Assembly: GCA_018882485.1 (NCBI GenBank)
Contig: VERU01000085.1
Location: 1-8,487, forward strand
Length of the DNA: 8,487 nucleotides
Direction: 5' to 3'
Source of the DNA: Rhodoferax sp.
Lineage (GTDB): Bacteria > Pseudomonadota > Gammaproteobacteria > Burkholderiales > Burkholderiaceae_C
Part shown: positions 1-6,293 of the stretch, in pieces
Layout of the letters: each line of letters begins with the position of its first letter
How positions within the stretch are numbered: position 1 is the first letter of the stretch
Notes under the pieces: model-generated
The model's input: the letters and a program-made list of their open reading frames with translations, nothing else
Databases searched by the model: none
What the model was told of the DNA's origin: nothing
Position numbers and translations under genes: made by a program

Positions 1-180
1 CACCAGTGTCTTCCGGTAAGACAGGCCCGTGCCCGGGGCACCCACCGTGCCGGTGACCTTGTCACCCTTGATGTTGACCGACGCGCCCGGCCCGCCGACC
101 GTCCAGGACGTGCCCGACCTGCTCAGATTCAGGGTCAACCCTTTGAAGATGCGAATGCGCTTTTGAAACCGGAACCCCAC
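1..180 (-). CDS. DUF4236 domain protein, N-terminal part (runs off left edge)
   Basis: The minus strand from 180 to 1 is open for exactly 60 codons and continues past the window edge. The translation starts (GTG)-GFRFQKRIRIFKGLTLNLS, then has SGTSWTVGGPGASVNIKGD around residues 22-40 and GAPGTGLSYRKTL around 47-59. This matches the N-terminal DUF4236 domain as I remember it: an opening GFRFRK-type motif, a LNLSKSG-type strand, a GGxGASVN turn and a PGTGLSY end. The start is a GTG at 180-178, preceded by a strong ribosome-binding site GGAGG six bases upstream. No better ATG lies nearby. DUF4236 has no established biochemical function. The domain is a short beta-rich module at the N-terminus of small proteins, sometimes followed by membrane or variable segments, and the missing C-terminus would show which. 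No promoter is clear in the 124 bases upstream. Confidence 0.85.
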   Translation of the reverse strand, partial: MGFRFQKRIRIFKGLTLNLSRSGTSWTVGGPGASVNIKGDKVTGTVGAPGTGLSYRKTLV

Positions 181-304
181 CACCCACCTCCCGTCAGATT
201 GTTGTCGCAGGCGCCAGGCTCACCGGGTGAACCAGCCGAAACCGAAAGTTGGAACACCCCGGCCTGCAAGGTGACTCTTGTGACGATCGCCCTGCACTGC
301 TACC
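181..304. other. Non-coding gap between DUF4236 gene and broken ORF
   Basis: These 124 bases hold the DUF4236 ribosome-binding site (GGAGG on the minus strand, about 187-191) and otherwise nothing I can assign. The minus-strand frames here give low-complexity translations without recognisable motifs. I looked for a second attC R' box (GTTRRRY on the minus strand) that would close the cassette starting at 702 and found none. Confidence 0.5.
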
Positions 305-694
305 TCAGCCGCTCGGGCCGGTACGCTTTGAGACGCCAAGGGGGTTGATAGATATCCGCGAGCGACACGACCATGGCGCCCCCTGAACCCTAGGAGCGCG
401 AATCGTGAGGCCCCCAACCCGCAGAAAACAGAGGCATCGTCCTGAGCCAAATCCGACAGCCATCATTGGAGGCATCCTTGCGCTGGGGTTCTGCGCGAGT
501 TGTGGACCATCGCCTTGGCCAGGATTGACCATGACGACAAGGACCCGAGGGCTTGCCGTGTGGTACTTCGGGCCGACCCATCTTGGCTGCGGAACATCGA
601 TTGTTGGCAAGTGCAGTTCACTGCCAGGGCCAAAGCACGCTGCGCAGTCCATGGCAGACTGATAGAGAGATTCGACATTGGCAGGTTGGGTCAT
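305..694 (-). pseudogene. Probable degraded uracil-DNA-glycosylase-like ORF
   Basis: A 129-codon minus-strand frame begins with ATG at 694, only seven bases beyond the R' box of the attC-like site, where the gene of a following cassette would begin. Residues 1-62 look like real protein. They include a Cys-x-x-Cys pair (C17, C20), a QPRWVGPKY motif (36-44) and a hydrophobic strand ending in VMVNPGQGD (54-62). From memory, this order resembles the N-terminus of small proteins annotated as uracil-DNA glycosylase family, where an NPG-type loop sits in the active site. After about residue 68 the sequence turns into Arg/Ser/Gly-rich text typical of a wrong frame, and the expected C-terminal half is not obvious in either other frame. 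I read it as a frameshifted or truncated remnant. The family assignment is tentative, and it could instead be an unrelated short ORF. No ribosome-binding site is visible. Confidence 0.4.
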
Positions 695-701
695 TCAGAG
701 T

Positions 702-811
702 GCCTAACGTGAAGCTAACCGGCGTGCGGCAGCGTGCGGCGGCCGCGCCAGAATGAAATGGGACCCGAGCGACGAACGCCGGTCCACGTCCTGTTGAGCG
801 TAGATTCAGGC
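702..811 (-). other. attC-like integron recombination site
   Basis: Read on the minus strand, the element opens with an R''-like box GCCTGAA (811-805) that contains the antitoxin stop codon. A 5-nt spacer, an L'' box GCTCAAC (799-793) and a variable centre follow. It closes with an L' box GTTAGC (719-714), another 5-nt spacer and an R' box GTTAGGC (708-702), which fits the G^TTRRRY core consensus. L'' equals the complement of L' plus one extra C, and the stem can continue inward (AGG-A-CGT against CGG-CGT) with a second extra base on the same arm. Unpaired bases confined to the L'' arm are a hallmark of attC and orient the site with the toxin-antitoxin genes. The length of 110 bp is within the usual attC range. 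The centre is GC-rich with a duplicated GCGTGCGGC and a GGCGGCCGCGCC palindrome. The weak point is R'', which pairs with R' at only 5 of 7 positions. Confidence 0.62.
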
Positions 812-1141
812 ATCGTTGCGCGCTGAGCGACGAATTGGAGCCTTGGCCTTTGGCGCGTCAGGCAAGCTACCTGACTTGCGCTCCTCAAGTCGCCCCGTGA
901 CGTACTTGTGCAGGATGCTGGCGATCAGCGTCTGGTAGGGCATGCCTTCGGCAAGAGCCTTGACCTGAATGTCTTGCAGATCGCCCGCCGAGAGCCGAAT
1001 GTTGATCCGCCGCTCCTTGATGGCCGTCGCACGTGCGGCTGCCTTGAGCCGTGAGAGCTCCGCCTTCGAGGCCACAGACTTGAGCTTGCCTGCTTCGTAG
1101 GCCTCGATGATCTCGACTTCAAAGGGATCAGGCTGTGCCAT
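806..1141 (-). CDS. CopG-type ribbon-helix-helix antitoxin
   Basis: This is a 111-residue basic protein and the likely DNA-binding antitoxin partner of the overlapping toxin gene. Residues 45-81 (RINIRLSAGDLQDIQVKAL, then EGMPYQTLIASILHKYV) have the ribbon-helix-helix pattern: a short strand alternating Arg/Asn/Ile followed by two helices. The acidic/aliphatic N-terminus (FEVEIIEAYEAGKL, 7-20) is typical of the CopG antitoxin group paired with BrnT-like toxins. The C-terminal 25 residues are Lys/Arg/Pro-rich and probably flexible. I prefer the ATG at 1141 because GGAG lies six bases upstream; a TTG at 1159 would add six residues. The gene overlaps the toxin end by 14 bases, implying coupled translation with toxin first and antitoxin second. 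Its stop codon lies inside the R'' box of the attC-like site, as in many integron cassettes. Proteins of this type normally repress their own promoter, so autoregulation is expected but not shown. Confidence 0.85.
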   Translation of the reverse strand: MAQPDPFEVEIIEAYEAGKLKSVASKAELSRLKAAARATAIKERRINIRLSAGDLQDIQVKALAEGMPYQTLIASILHKYVTGRLEERKSGSLPDAPKAKAPIRRSARNDA

Positions 1142-1421
1142 CTGGATCTCCGGTCTCAAGGTATTCGCGTGTTGCTTTCCGGCTGGGGATCACCGTCTTC
1201 AGAAAGAAGTACTCCGCTTCTTCAACGTAAGGTACCAAGTAGACGTAGCTGTCCCAGGTGACAACCAGGAGCCGCTGGTTCGGGTACCTCTTGGTGTTCG
1301 GGTGTGCCAATACGTCCAGAAGGCCGCCGCTTTCGATGGCGACAACGACTTGCTCGAAGGAGACGCCGCGCTCCGCCAGCAGTCCACGGTTCTTGTCTGG
1401 ATTCCACCGGAAAGGCTTCAC
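1128..1421 (-). CDS. BrnT-like toxin of a type II toxin-antitoxin pair
   Basis: The product is a 97-residue protein. It begins MKPFRWNPDKNRGLLAERGVSF, has a small beta-sheet core (RLLVVTWDSYVYLVPYV, 50-66) and ends with a SRKATREYLE segment (80-89). The WNPxKN...RGVSFE opening and the SRKAT close are the pattern of BrnT-like ribonuclease toxins, which have a RelE-like fold and are neutralised by a ribbon-helix-helix partner. That partner is encoded immediately downstream with a 14-base overlap. BrnT toxins cut RNA, but whether this variant does is inferred. It differs from textbook BrnT in the middle (YVEEAEYFFLKTVIPS), so it may belong to a sister family. Its start is a GTG with no ribosome-binding site, but a TACACT -10-like box ends seven bases before it, which would place the transcription start on the start codon and give a leaderless mRNA. 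Confidence 0.8.
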   Translation of the reverse strand: MKPFRWNPDKNRGLLAERGVSFEQVVVAIESGGLLDVLAHPNTKRYPNQRLLVVTWDSYVYLVPYVEEAEYFFLKTVIPSRKATREYLETGDPDGTA

Positions 1422-1427
1422 GGTGCG

Positions 1428-1460
1428 AGTGTACCGTGGTGTGTGCCTTTTGGCGTCACA
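1428..1460 (-). promoter_or_regulatory. Putative promoter/operator of the toxin-antitoxin pair
   Basis: On the minus strand a -10-like TACACT (1433-1428) precedes the toxin GTG. Just upstream is an imperfect inverted repeat, TGTGTGCC (1440-1447) and GGCGTCACA (1452-1460) on the plus strand, separated by TTTT. It would lie between -35 and -10 and could be the antitoxin's autoregulatory operator. The -35 is weak (GTGACG, with an overlong 20-nt spacer). This is positional inference only. Confidence 0.3.
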
Positions 1461-1494
1461 TGAGCCGCCCCTGCGTGGTGCTCTCTGCCCCCTC

Positions 1495-3498
1495 CTACCA
1501 GCCCATCCTCGGCACCCGGGTGGACCAGGACTTGTTCCAGTAGGGCTCGCCGTTGACGGTGATGGTGGTCTCGGCGCGGTGGTCCATGCCCTGGGCGTCG
1601 CTGGTGGTGACGCAGCGGGCGTGGATGCGGCAGCGCCAGCCCGGGCGTTCCAGCTTGTAGGTGAAGTCGCTGTCCACGCTGGCCTGGGACGGCTGCTGCA
1701 GGTCCACCGTGTAGGTGGATCGGTTCACCCCCACGCCCGAGAGGGTGCGGTAGCTGCAGCTCAGCGTGCCGTTGATCAGATCGCGGGTGACCGCGTAATC
1801 CGGCGCGGGCACCTGCTCGGGCGGCAGGGGTTCAAACTGGCTGGGCTGAAACTGCGGTGGCGGCAGGCTGGGCGCGCCCACCACCGGCAGTTCCAGCCGC
1901 GAGGGCTGCGCCGCACTGCGCCGGATGGTGGCCTGGTAGGGCAGCGGCGTGGGCCAGGCGTTGAGCACGTCGGCGCCGCTGATCATCAGGCGCAGGCGGT
2001 GCCCCGCCGCAAAGCGGTAGGCGGTGGCCTGCAGCGGCAGCTCCAGCGGGTAGACGCGGCCCGGCTCCAGCGGCTCGGGCTGGCTGTGCGAGTGGCGGTG
2101 GGTGAGGTTGAGCAGCGCCTGCGTGACCAGCACGCTGCTGCCGTCGGGCGCCACATCGCACAGCTTGACGCTCAGGAAGGCGATGGCGGCGCCGGCCTCG
2201 TAATACAGGCAGGCGCGCGGCATGCCCACCACCTCCAGCGGCTCGCTCAGCACCGGGCTGCTGTAGACCAGCGACAGGCCCTCATCCAGCCGCTGGTCGT
2301 CGGCCATGCCCCAGCCCGGGGTGAACTGGCCGATGGCGTAACGGCCGGCCGCGATGCCCACATCGGGCCGGTAGCTGAAGCGGTCGCCAGCGGATGCCTC
2401 GTCCCCGGCCTGCGCCGACGGGTCGGCCCCGCCGGCCTGCAGGCGCGCGCCTTCGGCCAGCGCCCAGGTCTGCCAGCGGGCCGGCGGCGGCCAGGCCGCC
2501 TCGCTGCGGAAATGGCCGGCGTCCTCGCGCCGCAACGGGGCGGGCGGGTTGTGGTGGCGCACGAACAGCGTGACGGGTGGCTCCTGGTCCACCGGCCGCT
2601 CGGGCTCGGTGTCCACGCCCTTGAGGTACTTGTCGAACCAGCGCAGGCATTCATGGCGGTCGCTGATGCGCGGCAGCGGCCAGGCGTTTTCGGGGTAGTT
2701 GTGGGTCCAGGGGCCGACGATCACCCGCTTGGGGCAGCTCAGGCGGTCAAAGGTGCGCAGCATGTCGTCGCCGTACCAGTCGCTCCAGCCGGCGATCAGG
2801 AAGGTGGCGGCCTTGACCTGGTGGTGCTGGTCGCGCAGCAGGCGCGACTGCCAGAACGGGCCGTCGAGCAGGTTCTCGACGTACTTCAGGCTCCAGGGGG
2901 TGGACTGGTCCAGCCGCTGGCGCCACAGGGTGTCGAAGGATTCACCCACCCGCTCGGGCACGGGCGGCGCGTAGTTGTAAGCAGCCATCAGCGGCGCGAA
3001 GTTTTCCATGGCAAACAGCCGCAGCGTGCCGCCCGGGCAGGCCATGCCGCTGTACCAGTCGGAGCACATCTGGCACAGCACCACGGCCTTGAGTTCGGGC
3101 GGCGCGCGGCGCGCCGCGTCGAAGCACACGCCAGCGGTGTAGCTGATGCCGATCATGCCGACCGCGCCGTCGCACCAGTCCTGCCGGGCGCACCACTGGA
3201 TGACGGCCACGCCGTCGTCCACCTCGGCCGGGCTGCTGGGCGACTCGCTGAAGCCCCCCGAGTCGCCGGTACCGCGGATGTCCACGTTGACGAACACATA
3301 ACCCTGCGAGGCGAAAAAGGGGTAGCGGGTGGCCCGGGGGCCGTAGGCGGCGTTGTTGACCTTGTGGTAGGGCGTGTACTCGATGATGGCCGGCCCGCGA
3401 AAGCCCGGCGTGTCGGGCAGGTACAGGTCGGCGGCCAGGGTGACGCCGTCGGCCATGGGGATGCGGACGTTGTGGATGACTTTGACGGTGTGCGTCAT
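1495..3498 (-). CDS. CocE/NonD family serine hydrolase (peptidase S15-like)
   Basis: This 667-residue alpha/beta hydrolase belongs to the family that includes cocaine esterase, X-Pro dipeptidyl-peptidases, alpha-amino-acid ester hydrolases and glutaryl acylases, which cleave esters or amides. Visible features, in order, are the oxyanion-hole tyrosine in EYTPY (Y44), the NVDIRGTGDSGG strand-turn (71-82), the nucleophile elbow GISYTA with S119, the acid in AGWSD (D240) and the histidine in VGPWTH (H266). A jelly-roll PepX_C domain covers about 308-545. The elbow ends in Ala where Gly is usual (GxSYxG). The C-terminus (about 556-667) is longer than in cocaine esterase (about 574 residues) and is beta-rich, beginning in a Pro-rich linker. 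There is no signal peptide, so it is probably cytoplasmic. The ATG at 3498 has GGAG six bases upstream. It diverges from the ABC importer operon, suggesting it processes the imported compound. The substrate is unknown. Confidence 0.93.
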   Translation of the reverse strand: MTHTVKVIHNVRIPMADGVTLAADLYLPDTPGFRGPAIIEYTPYHKVNNAAYGPRATRYPFFASQGYVFVNVDIRGTGDSGGFSESPSSPAEVDDGVAVIQWCARQDWCDGAVGMIGISYTAGVCFDAARRAPPELKAVVLCQMCSDWYSGMACPGGTLRLFAMENFAPLMAAYNYAPPVPERVGESFDTLWRQRLDQSTPWSLKYVENLLDGPFWQSRLLRDQHHQVKAATFLIAGWSDWYGDDMLRTFDRLSCPKRVIVGPWTHNYPENAWPLPRISDRHECLRWFDKYLKGVDTEPERPVDQEPPVTLFVRHHNPPAPLRREDAGHFRSEAAWPPPARWQTWALAEGARLQAGGADPSAQAGDEASAGDRFSYRPDVGIAAGRYAIGQFTPGWGMADDQRLDEGLSLVYSSPVLSEPLEVVGMPRACLYYEAGAAIAFLSVKLCDVAPDGSSVLVTQALLNLTHRHSHSQPEPLEPGRVYPLELPLQATAYRFAAGHRLRLMISGADVLNAWPTPLPYQATIRRSAAQPSRLELPVVGAPSLPPPQFQPSQFEPLPPEQVPAPDYAVTRDLINGTLSCSYRTLSGVGVNRSTYTVDLQQPSQASVDSDFTYKLERPGWRCRIHARCVTTSDAQGMDHRAETTITVNGEPYWNKSWSTRVPRMGW

Positions 3499-3573
3499 GG
3501 CGGTCTCCGGGTCGGGGTGTTTCGGCCGGCGGAACGGATCGGCAGGCCCGCAAACCCCAGGATTTGGAATGAA

Positions 3574-3604
3574 TATTGTATACTTTTAGAAAGTATGCTA
3601 TCGT
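3574..3604. promoter_or_regulatory. Divergent promoter region with palindromic operator
   Basis: An AT-rich patch in otherwise GC-rich DNA holds a perfect palindrome, ATACTTT-TAG-AAAGTAT (3580-3596). Its flanks also match at 3578/3598 and 3575-3576/3600-3601. For the plus-strand operon I see TTGTAT (3576-3581) as -35, a 17-nt spacer and an extended -10 TGC-TATCGT (3596-3604). On the minus strand, TACAAT (3580-3575) is a -10 candidate for the hydrolase, with no convincing -35. The palindrome overlaps both, the arrangement expected for one regulator controlling both genes. The embedded GTATAC is reminiscent of GntR-family sites, but no regulator gene is in view. Confidence 0.5.
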
Positions 3605-3754
3605 GATTTCCCGCCTGCAAAAGGTGTTCGCAGCCCCGGGACGACCCTGATCGCCAAGGAGCCGGGTACGTGGTACAAAAGTCCGGCGGCATCGCGAGAT
3701 GGGCTGGACAGGCCGGCGCGAAGCAGTTCAACGACCGTTAGAAGGAGACGCAAC

Positions 3755-5287
3755 ATGACCCTGAGAAAGACGTATCTGGCCCTGGCGATGTCCGCCCTGC
3801 TGGCCCTGTCCGGGGCAGGCCCGGCGCTGGCGCAGAAAAAAGGCGGCGATGTGGTGATTGCGATGACGGCCGCGCCGCCTTCGCTCGATCCGCACGCCAC
3901 CTCCGCGCAGGTGGCCCGCAATGTCAACCTGCACATCTTCGAAACCCTCTTCGCCCGCGATGAAAACGCCCGCCCGGTGCCCGACCTGGCCACCGGCGTC
4001 AACATCTCGGCCGATGGGCTGACCTATGTGTTCCCCCTGCGCGCTGGCGTGAAGTTCCACAACGGCAAGGACATGACGTCCGCCGACGTGGTGGCCTCGC
4101 TGGAGCGCTACCGCAAGGCCGGCGCCTCGCCCAGCCTGGTCGCGGCCATTGACTCGGTCACCGCCACCGGCCCGCTGCAGGTCACCATCAAGCTCAAGAC
4201 GGTGCAGTCCACCTTCCTGGGCAACCTGTCGAGCCCGCGGGCCCCCATCGCCATCATGCCGGCCGAGGAGGCCGCCAAGGAAATGGGCAAGGCCTCGTCC
4301 GTCGGCACCGGACCCTACCGTTTCGTGGAGTACAAGCCCGACAGCCACATCAAGGTGGCCCGTTTCGACGGCTACAAGCCCAACCCGGCCTACAAGGATC
4401 GCGACGGCTTTGCCGGCGCCAAGGTGGCCTACCTCGACAGCGTGACCTTCCGCTTCATGCCGGAAGCCGGTGCCCGCGACGCAGCGCTGGAGACCGGCCA
4501 GGTTCAACTGAACGAGACCACCGACGGCCCGACCGCCAAGCGGCTCAGGGGCAATGCCAACTTCCAGGTGATCCCGGTGCTGCCCTTTGCGGCCATGATC
4601 CTGAAGTTCAACATGGCCAAGGGCATCGGCGCGGACCCGAACTTCCGCCGGGCGGTGGCCCAGTCGCTGGATTTCGAGGAAATCATGGCGGTGGCCTATC
4701 CGGACATCTACCGCATCGACACCAGCTGGGTCTATGGCGGCTCGGCCTACCACACCAACCGCAAGACACCCAAGCAGGATCTGGCCGGCGCCAAGGCGAC
4801 CCTGGCCAAGTCGGGCTACAAGGGTGAGAAGGTGACCTTCATCGTGCACAACGACCGCCCGACGGTGGACACCGCCACGGTGATCCAGCAGCAGGCCGCG
4901 CAGATCGGCGTCAACATCGACGTCAAGGTGGCCGACTGGCCCACCACCTCCAAGATGGGCCTGGGCAGCGACGACGGCTGGAACCTCTGGACGCACGGTT
5001 TCGGCATCGAGCCCTACGAGGGCCCGGCTTCGGCCATGTCGCACTGGGTCAAGGGCCAGGGTCAGCGCAAGGCGGATCCGGTGATCGACGCCCTGTTTGA
5101 CAAGTTCAACGGCGAAATGAACGTCGAGGTGCAGAAGAAGCTGTTTGCCGACTTCGAGGACCGCATGGCCGACCAGACCATCGCCGTGAACATGGGCAAC
5201 TACGGCCTGTTCCAGGTGGCGACCTCCAAGCTCAAGAACTTCAAGGCCTACCGCATCCCGCGCATGTGGGGCGTCTGGCTGGACTGA
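3755..5287 (+). CDS. Periplasmic substrate-binding protein of a peptide-type ABC importer (SBP family 5)
   Basis: This 510-residue protein captures the solute and delivers it to the permeases encoded downstream. Residues 1-26 are a Sec signal peptide: a basic MTLRKTY start, a hydrophobic LALAMSALLALSG core and an ALA site before Q27. There is no lipobox cysteine, so the mature protein is free in the periplasm, as in Gram-negatives. Family 5 hallmarks are PPSLDPHATSAQVARNVNLH (41-60), LRAGVKFHNGKDMTSADVV (95-113), GTGPYRFVEYKPDSHI (184-199) and the C-terminal IAVNMGNYGLFQVATSKLKNF segment. The length is normal for DppA/OppA-like proteins. The ATG at 3755 follows AAGGAG with a 7-nt gap. A leader of roughly 140 nt separates it from the predicted promoter. 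It is the first gene of the operon, and a GC-rich hairpin directly follows its stop. Family 5 proteins bind peptides, nickel, opines, glutathione or other compounds, so the substrate stays open. Confidence 0.95.
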   Translation: MTLRKTYLALAMSALLALSGAGPALAQKKGGDVVIAMTAAPPSLDPHATSAQVARNVNLHIFETLFARDENARPVPDLATGVNISADGLTYVFPLRAGVKFHNGKDMTSADVVASLERYRKAGASPSLVAAIDSVTATGPLQVTIKLKTVQSTFLGNLSSPRAPIAIMPAEEAAKEMGKASSVGTGPYRFVEYKPDSHIKVARFDGYKPNPAYKDRDGFAGAKVAYLDSVTFRFMPEAGARDAALETGQVQLNETTDGPTAKRLRGNANFQVIPVLPFAAMILKFNMAKGIGADPNFRRAVAQSLDFEEIMAVAYPDIYRIDTSWVYGGSAYHTNRKTPKQDLAGAKATLAKSGYKGEKVTFIVHNDRPTVDTATVIQQQAAQIGVNIDVKVADWPTTSKMGLGSDDGWNLWTHGFGIEPYEGPASAMSHWVKGQGQRKADPVIDALFDKFNGEMNVEVQKKLFADFEDRMADQTIAVNMGNYGLFQVATSKLKNFKAYRIPRMWGVWLD

Positions 5288-5302
5288 GCCCTCCCCTGAC
5301 CT

Positions 5303-5330
5303 GGGGCCCCGACTGCGGGGCCCCTTCATT
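5303..5330 (+). terminator. Intercistronic hairpin after the binding-protein gene
   Basis: Two GGGGCCCC arms (5303-5310 and 5317-5324) enclose a GACTGC loop, giving an all-GC 8-bp stem followed by TTCATTT. It starts 15 bases after the binding-protein stop and ends just before the permease start. The interrupted T run suggests partial termination or 3'-end protection of the upstream message rather than full termination. That would keep the binding protein more abundant than the membrane parts, as in other ABC importer operons. Confidence 0.65.
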
Positions 5331-5338
5331 TGGAAACC

Positions 5339-6283
5339 ATGGGCCGCTTCATCGTCCAACGCCTGCTGGCGACGATTCCCGTCCTGCTGCTGGTGTCGCT
5401 GATCACCTTCGGCCTGCTCTGGCTGGTTCCCGGTGATCCCGCATCCATCTTCCTGGACACCAGCGCCACCCAGGAGGCGCTGGACCGGGTGCGGCGCGAG
5501 CTCGGACTGGACCGGCCCTTCCTGGTGCGCATGGGCGACTGGTATGTGCGCCTGCTTCAGGGTGACCTGGGCACCTCGCTGCTGCTCAACCGCAGCGTGA
5601 CCAGTGCCATCCTGGAGCGGCTGCCGGTCACGCTCTCGCTCACCGCACTGGCCTTCGTGGTCTCGGTGCTGCTGGGGGTAGCCGCCGGGGTGCTGGCCTC
5701 GGTGCGGCACGGCCGGGCGCTCGACCAGGGCGTGATGAGCCTGGCGCTGCTGGGCCTGTCCATCCCCGAATTCTGGCTGGGTCTGGTGATGATCTGGCTG
5801 GTGGCCGTGCAGTTGCCCATCTTTCCGGCGGGCGATTACGTTCCCTTCGCCACCAACCCCTGGCAATGGCTGCGCCACCTGGCGCTGCCGGCCTTCACCC
5901 TGGCCTGCGTGCAGATGGGTTTCGTGGCCCGCATGACGCGCTCGAGCATGCTCGAGGTGCTGGGCCAGGACTTCGTGCGCACGGCGCGGGCCAAGGGCCT
6001 GCCCGAACCCTATGTGGTGCTGCGCCACGGCCTGGCCAATGCCATGGTGCCCATCGTCACGGTCATGGGCATCATGGTCGGGGCCCTGCTGGGCGGCGCC
6101 GTGGTGACCGAGCAGGTGTTCTCGCTGCCGGGGCTGGGCCGCCTGATCATCGGCGCGGTGCTGGCGCGGGATTTCCCGGTGATCCAGGGCGGCCTGCTGT
6201 TCCTGGCCGGCATCTACCTGATGGTCAACCTGGCCGTGGATCTGCTGTACGCGGTGATCGACCCCCGGGTGCGCCTGGGCTGA
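5339..6283 (+). CDS. ABC importer permease, DppB/OppB type
   Basis: This 314-residue inner-membrane subunit is one half of the transport channel. It opens with MGRFIVQRLLATIPVLLLVSL, the conserved first helix of DppB-type permeases, followed by LWLVPGDPA and a periplasmic loop (LGLDRPFLVRMGDWY and QGDLGTSLLLNRSV). Hydrophobic segments then fall at about 98-120, 133-157, 180-200, 235-262 and 283-307. The EAA loop that docks the ATPase is RTARAKGLPEPYVVLRHGLA, about 215-234. The C-terminus is LLYAVIDPRVRLG, as usual. I choose ATG 5339 with GGA five bases upstream. An in-frame TTG at 5330 would add three residues but overlaps the hairpin's tail and has no ribosome-binding site. It is the second gene of the operon, 51 bases after the binding protein and 10 bases before the next permease. 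Confidence 0.94.
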   Translation: MGRFIVQRLLATIPVLLLVSLITFGLLWLVPGDPASIFLDTSATQEALDRVRRELGLDRPFLVRMGDWYVRLLQGDLGTSLLLNRSVTSAILERLPVTLSLTALAFVVSVLLGVAAGVLASVRHGRALDQGVMSLALLGLSIPEFWLGLVMIWLVAVQLPIFPAGDYVPFATNPWQWLRHLALPAFTLACVQMGFVARMTRSSMLEVLGQDFVRTARAKGLPEPYVVLRHGLANAMVPIVTVMGIMVGALLGGAVVTEQVFSLPGLGRLIIGAVLARDFPVIQGGLLFLAGIYLMVNLAVDLLYAVIDPRVRLG

Positions 6284-6293
6284 ACCCCCTCCC

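Noticed and set aside
163..348. Plus-strand 61-codon frame overlapping the DUF4236 start
   Set aside because: It is Pro/Arg-rich without a ribosome-binding site or similarity I recognise. The opposite strand has a well-supported start there.
1142..1159. TTG start for the antitoxin at 1159
   Set aside because: ATG 1141 has GGAG six bases upstream and begins the conserved region. The TTG has no comparable ribosome-binding site.
1107..1463. 118-codon plus-strand frame over the toxin-antitoxin pair
   Set aside because: It is antisense to two overlapping minus-strand genes that form a recognisable module, and its translation has no motif.
1258..3606. 782-codon open frame on the plus strand opposite the hydrolase gene
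   Set aside because: Its translation is rich in Gly, Ala, Arg, Val and His without motifs, and it mirrors the codon bias of the real hydrolase on the other strand. It is a GC-driven shadow frame.
5330..5338. TTG start for the first permease
   Set aside because: It adds three residues before the conserved MGRFIVQRLL opening and overlaps the hairpin tail. ATG 5339 has a GGA site at suitable distance.
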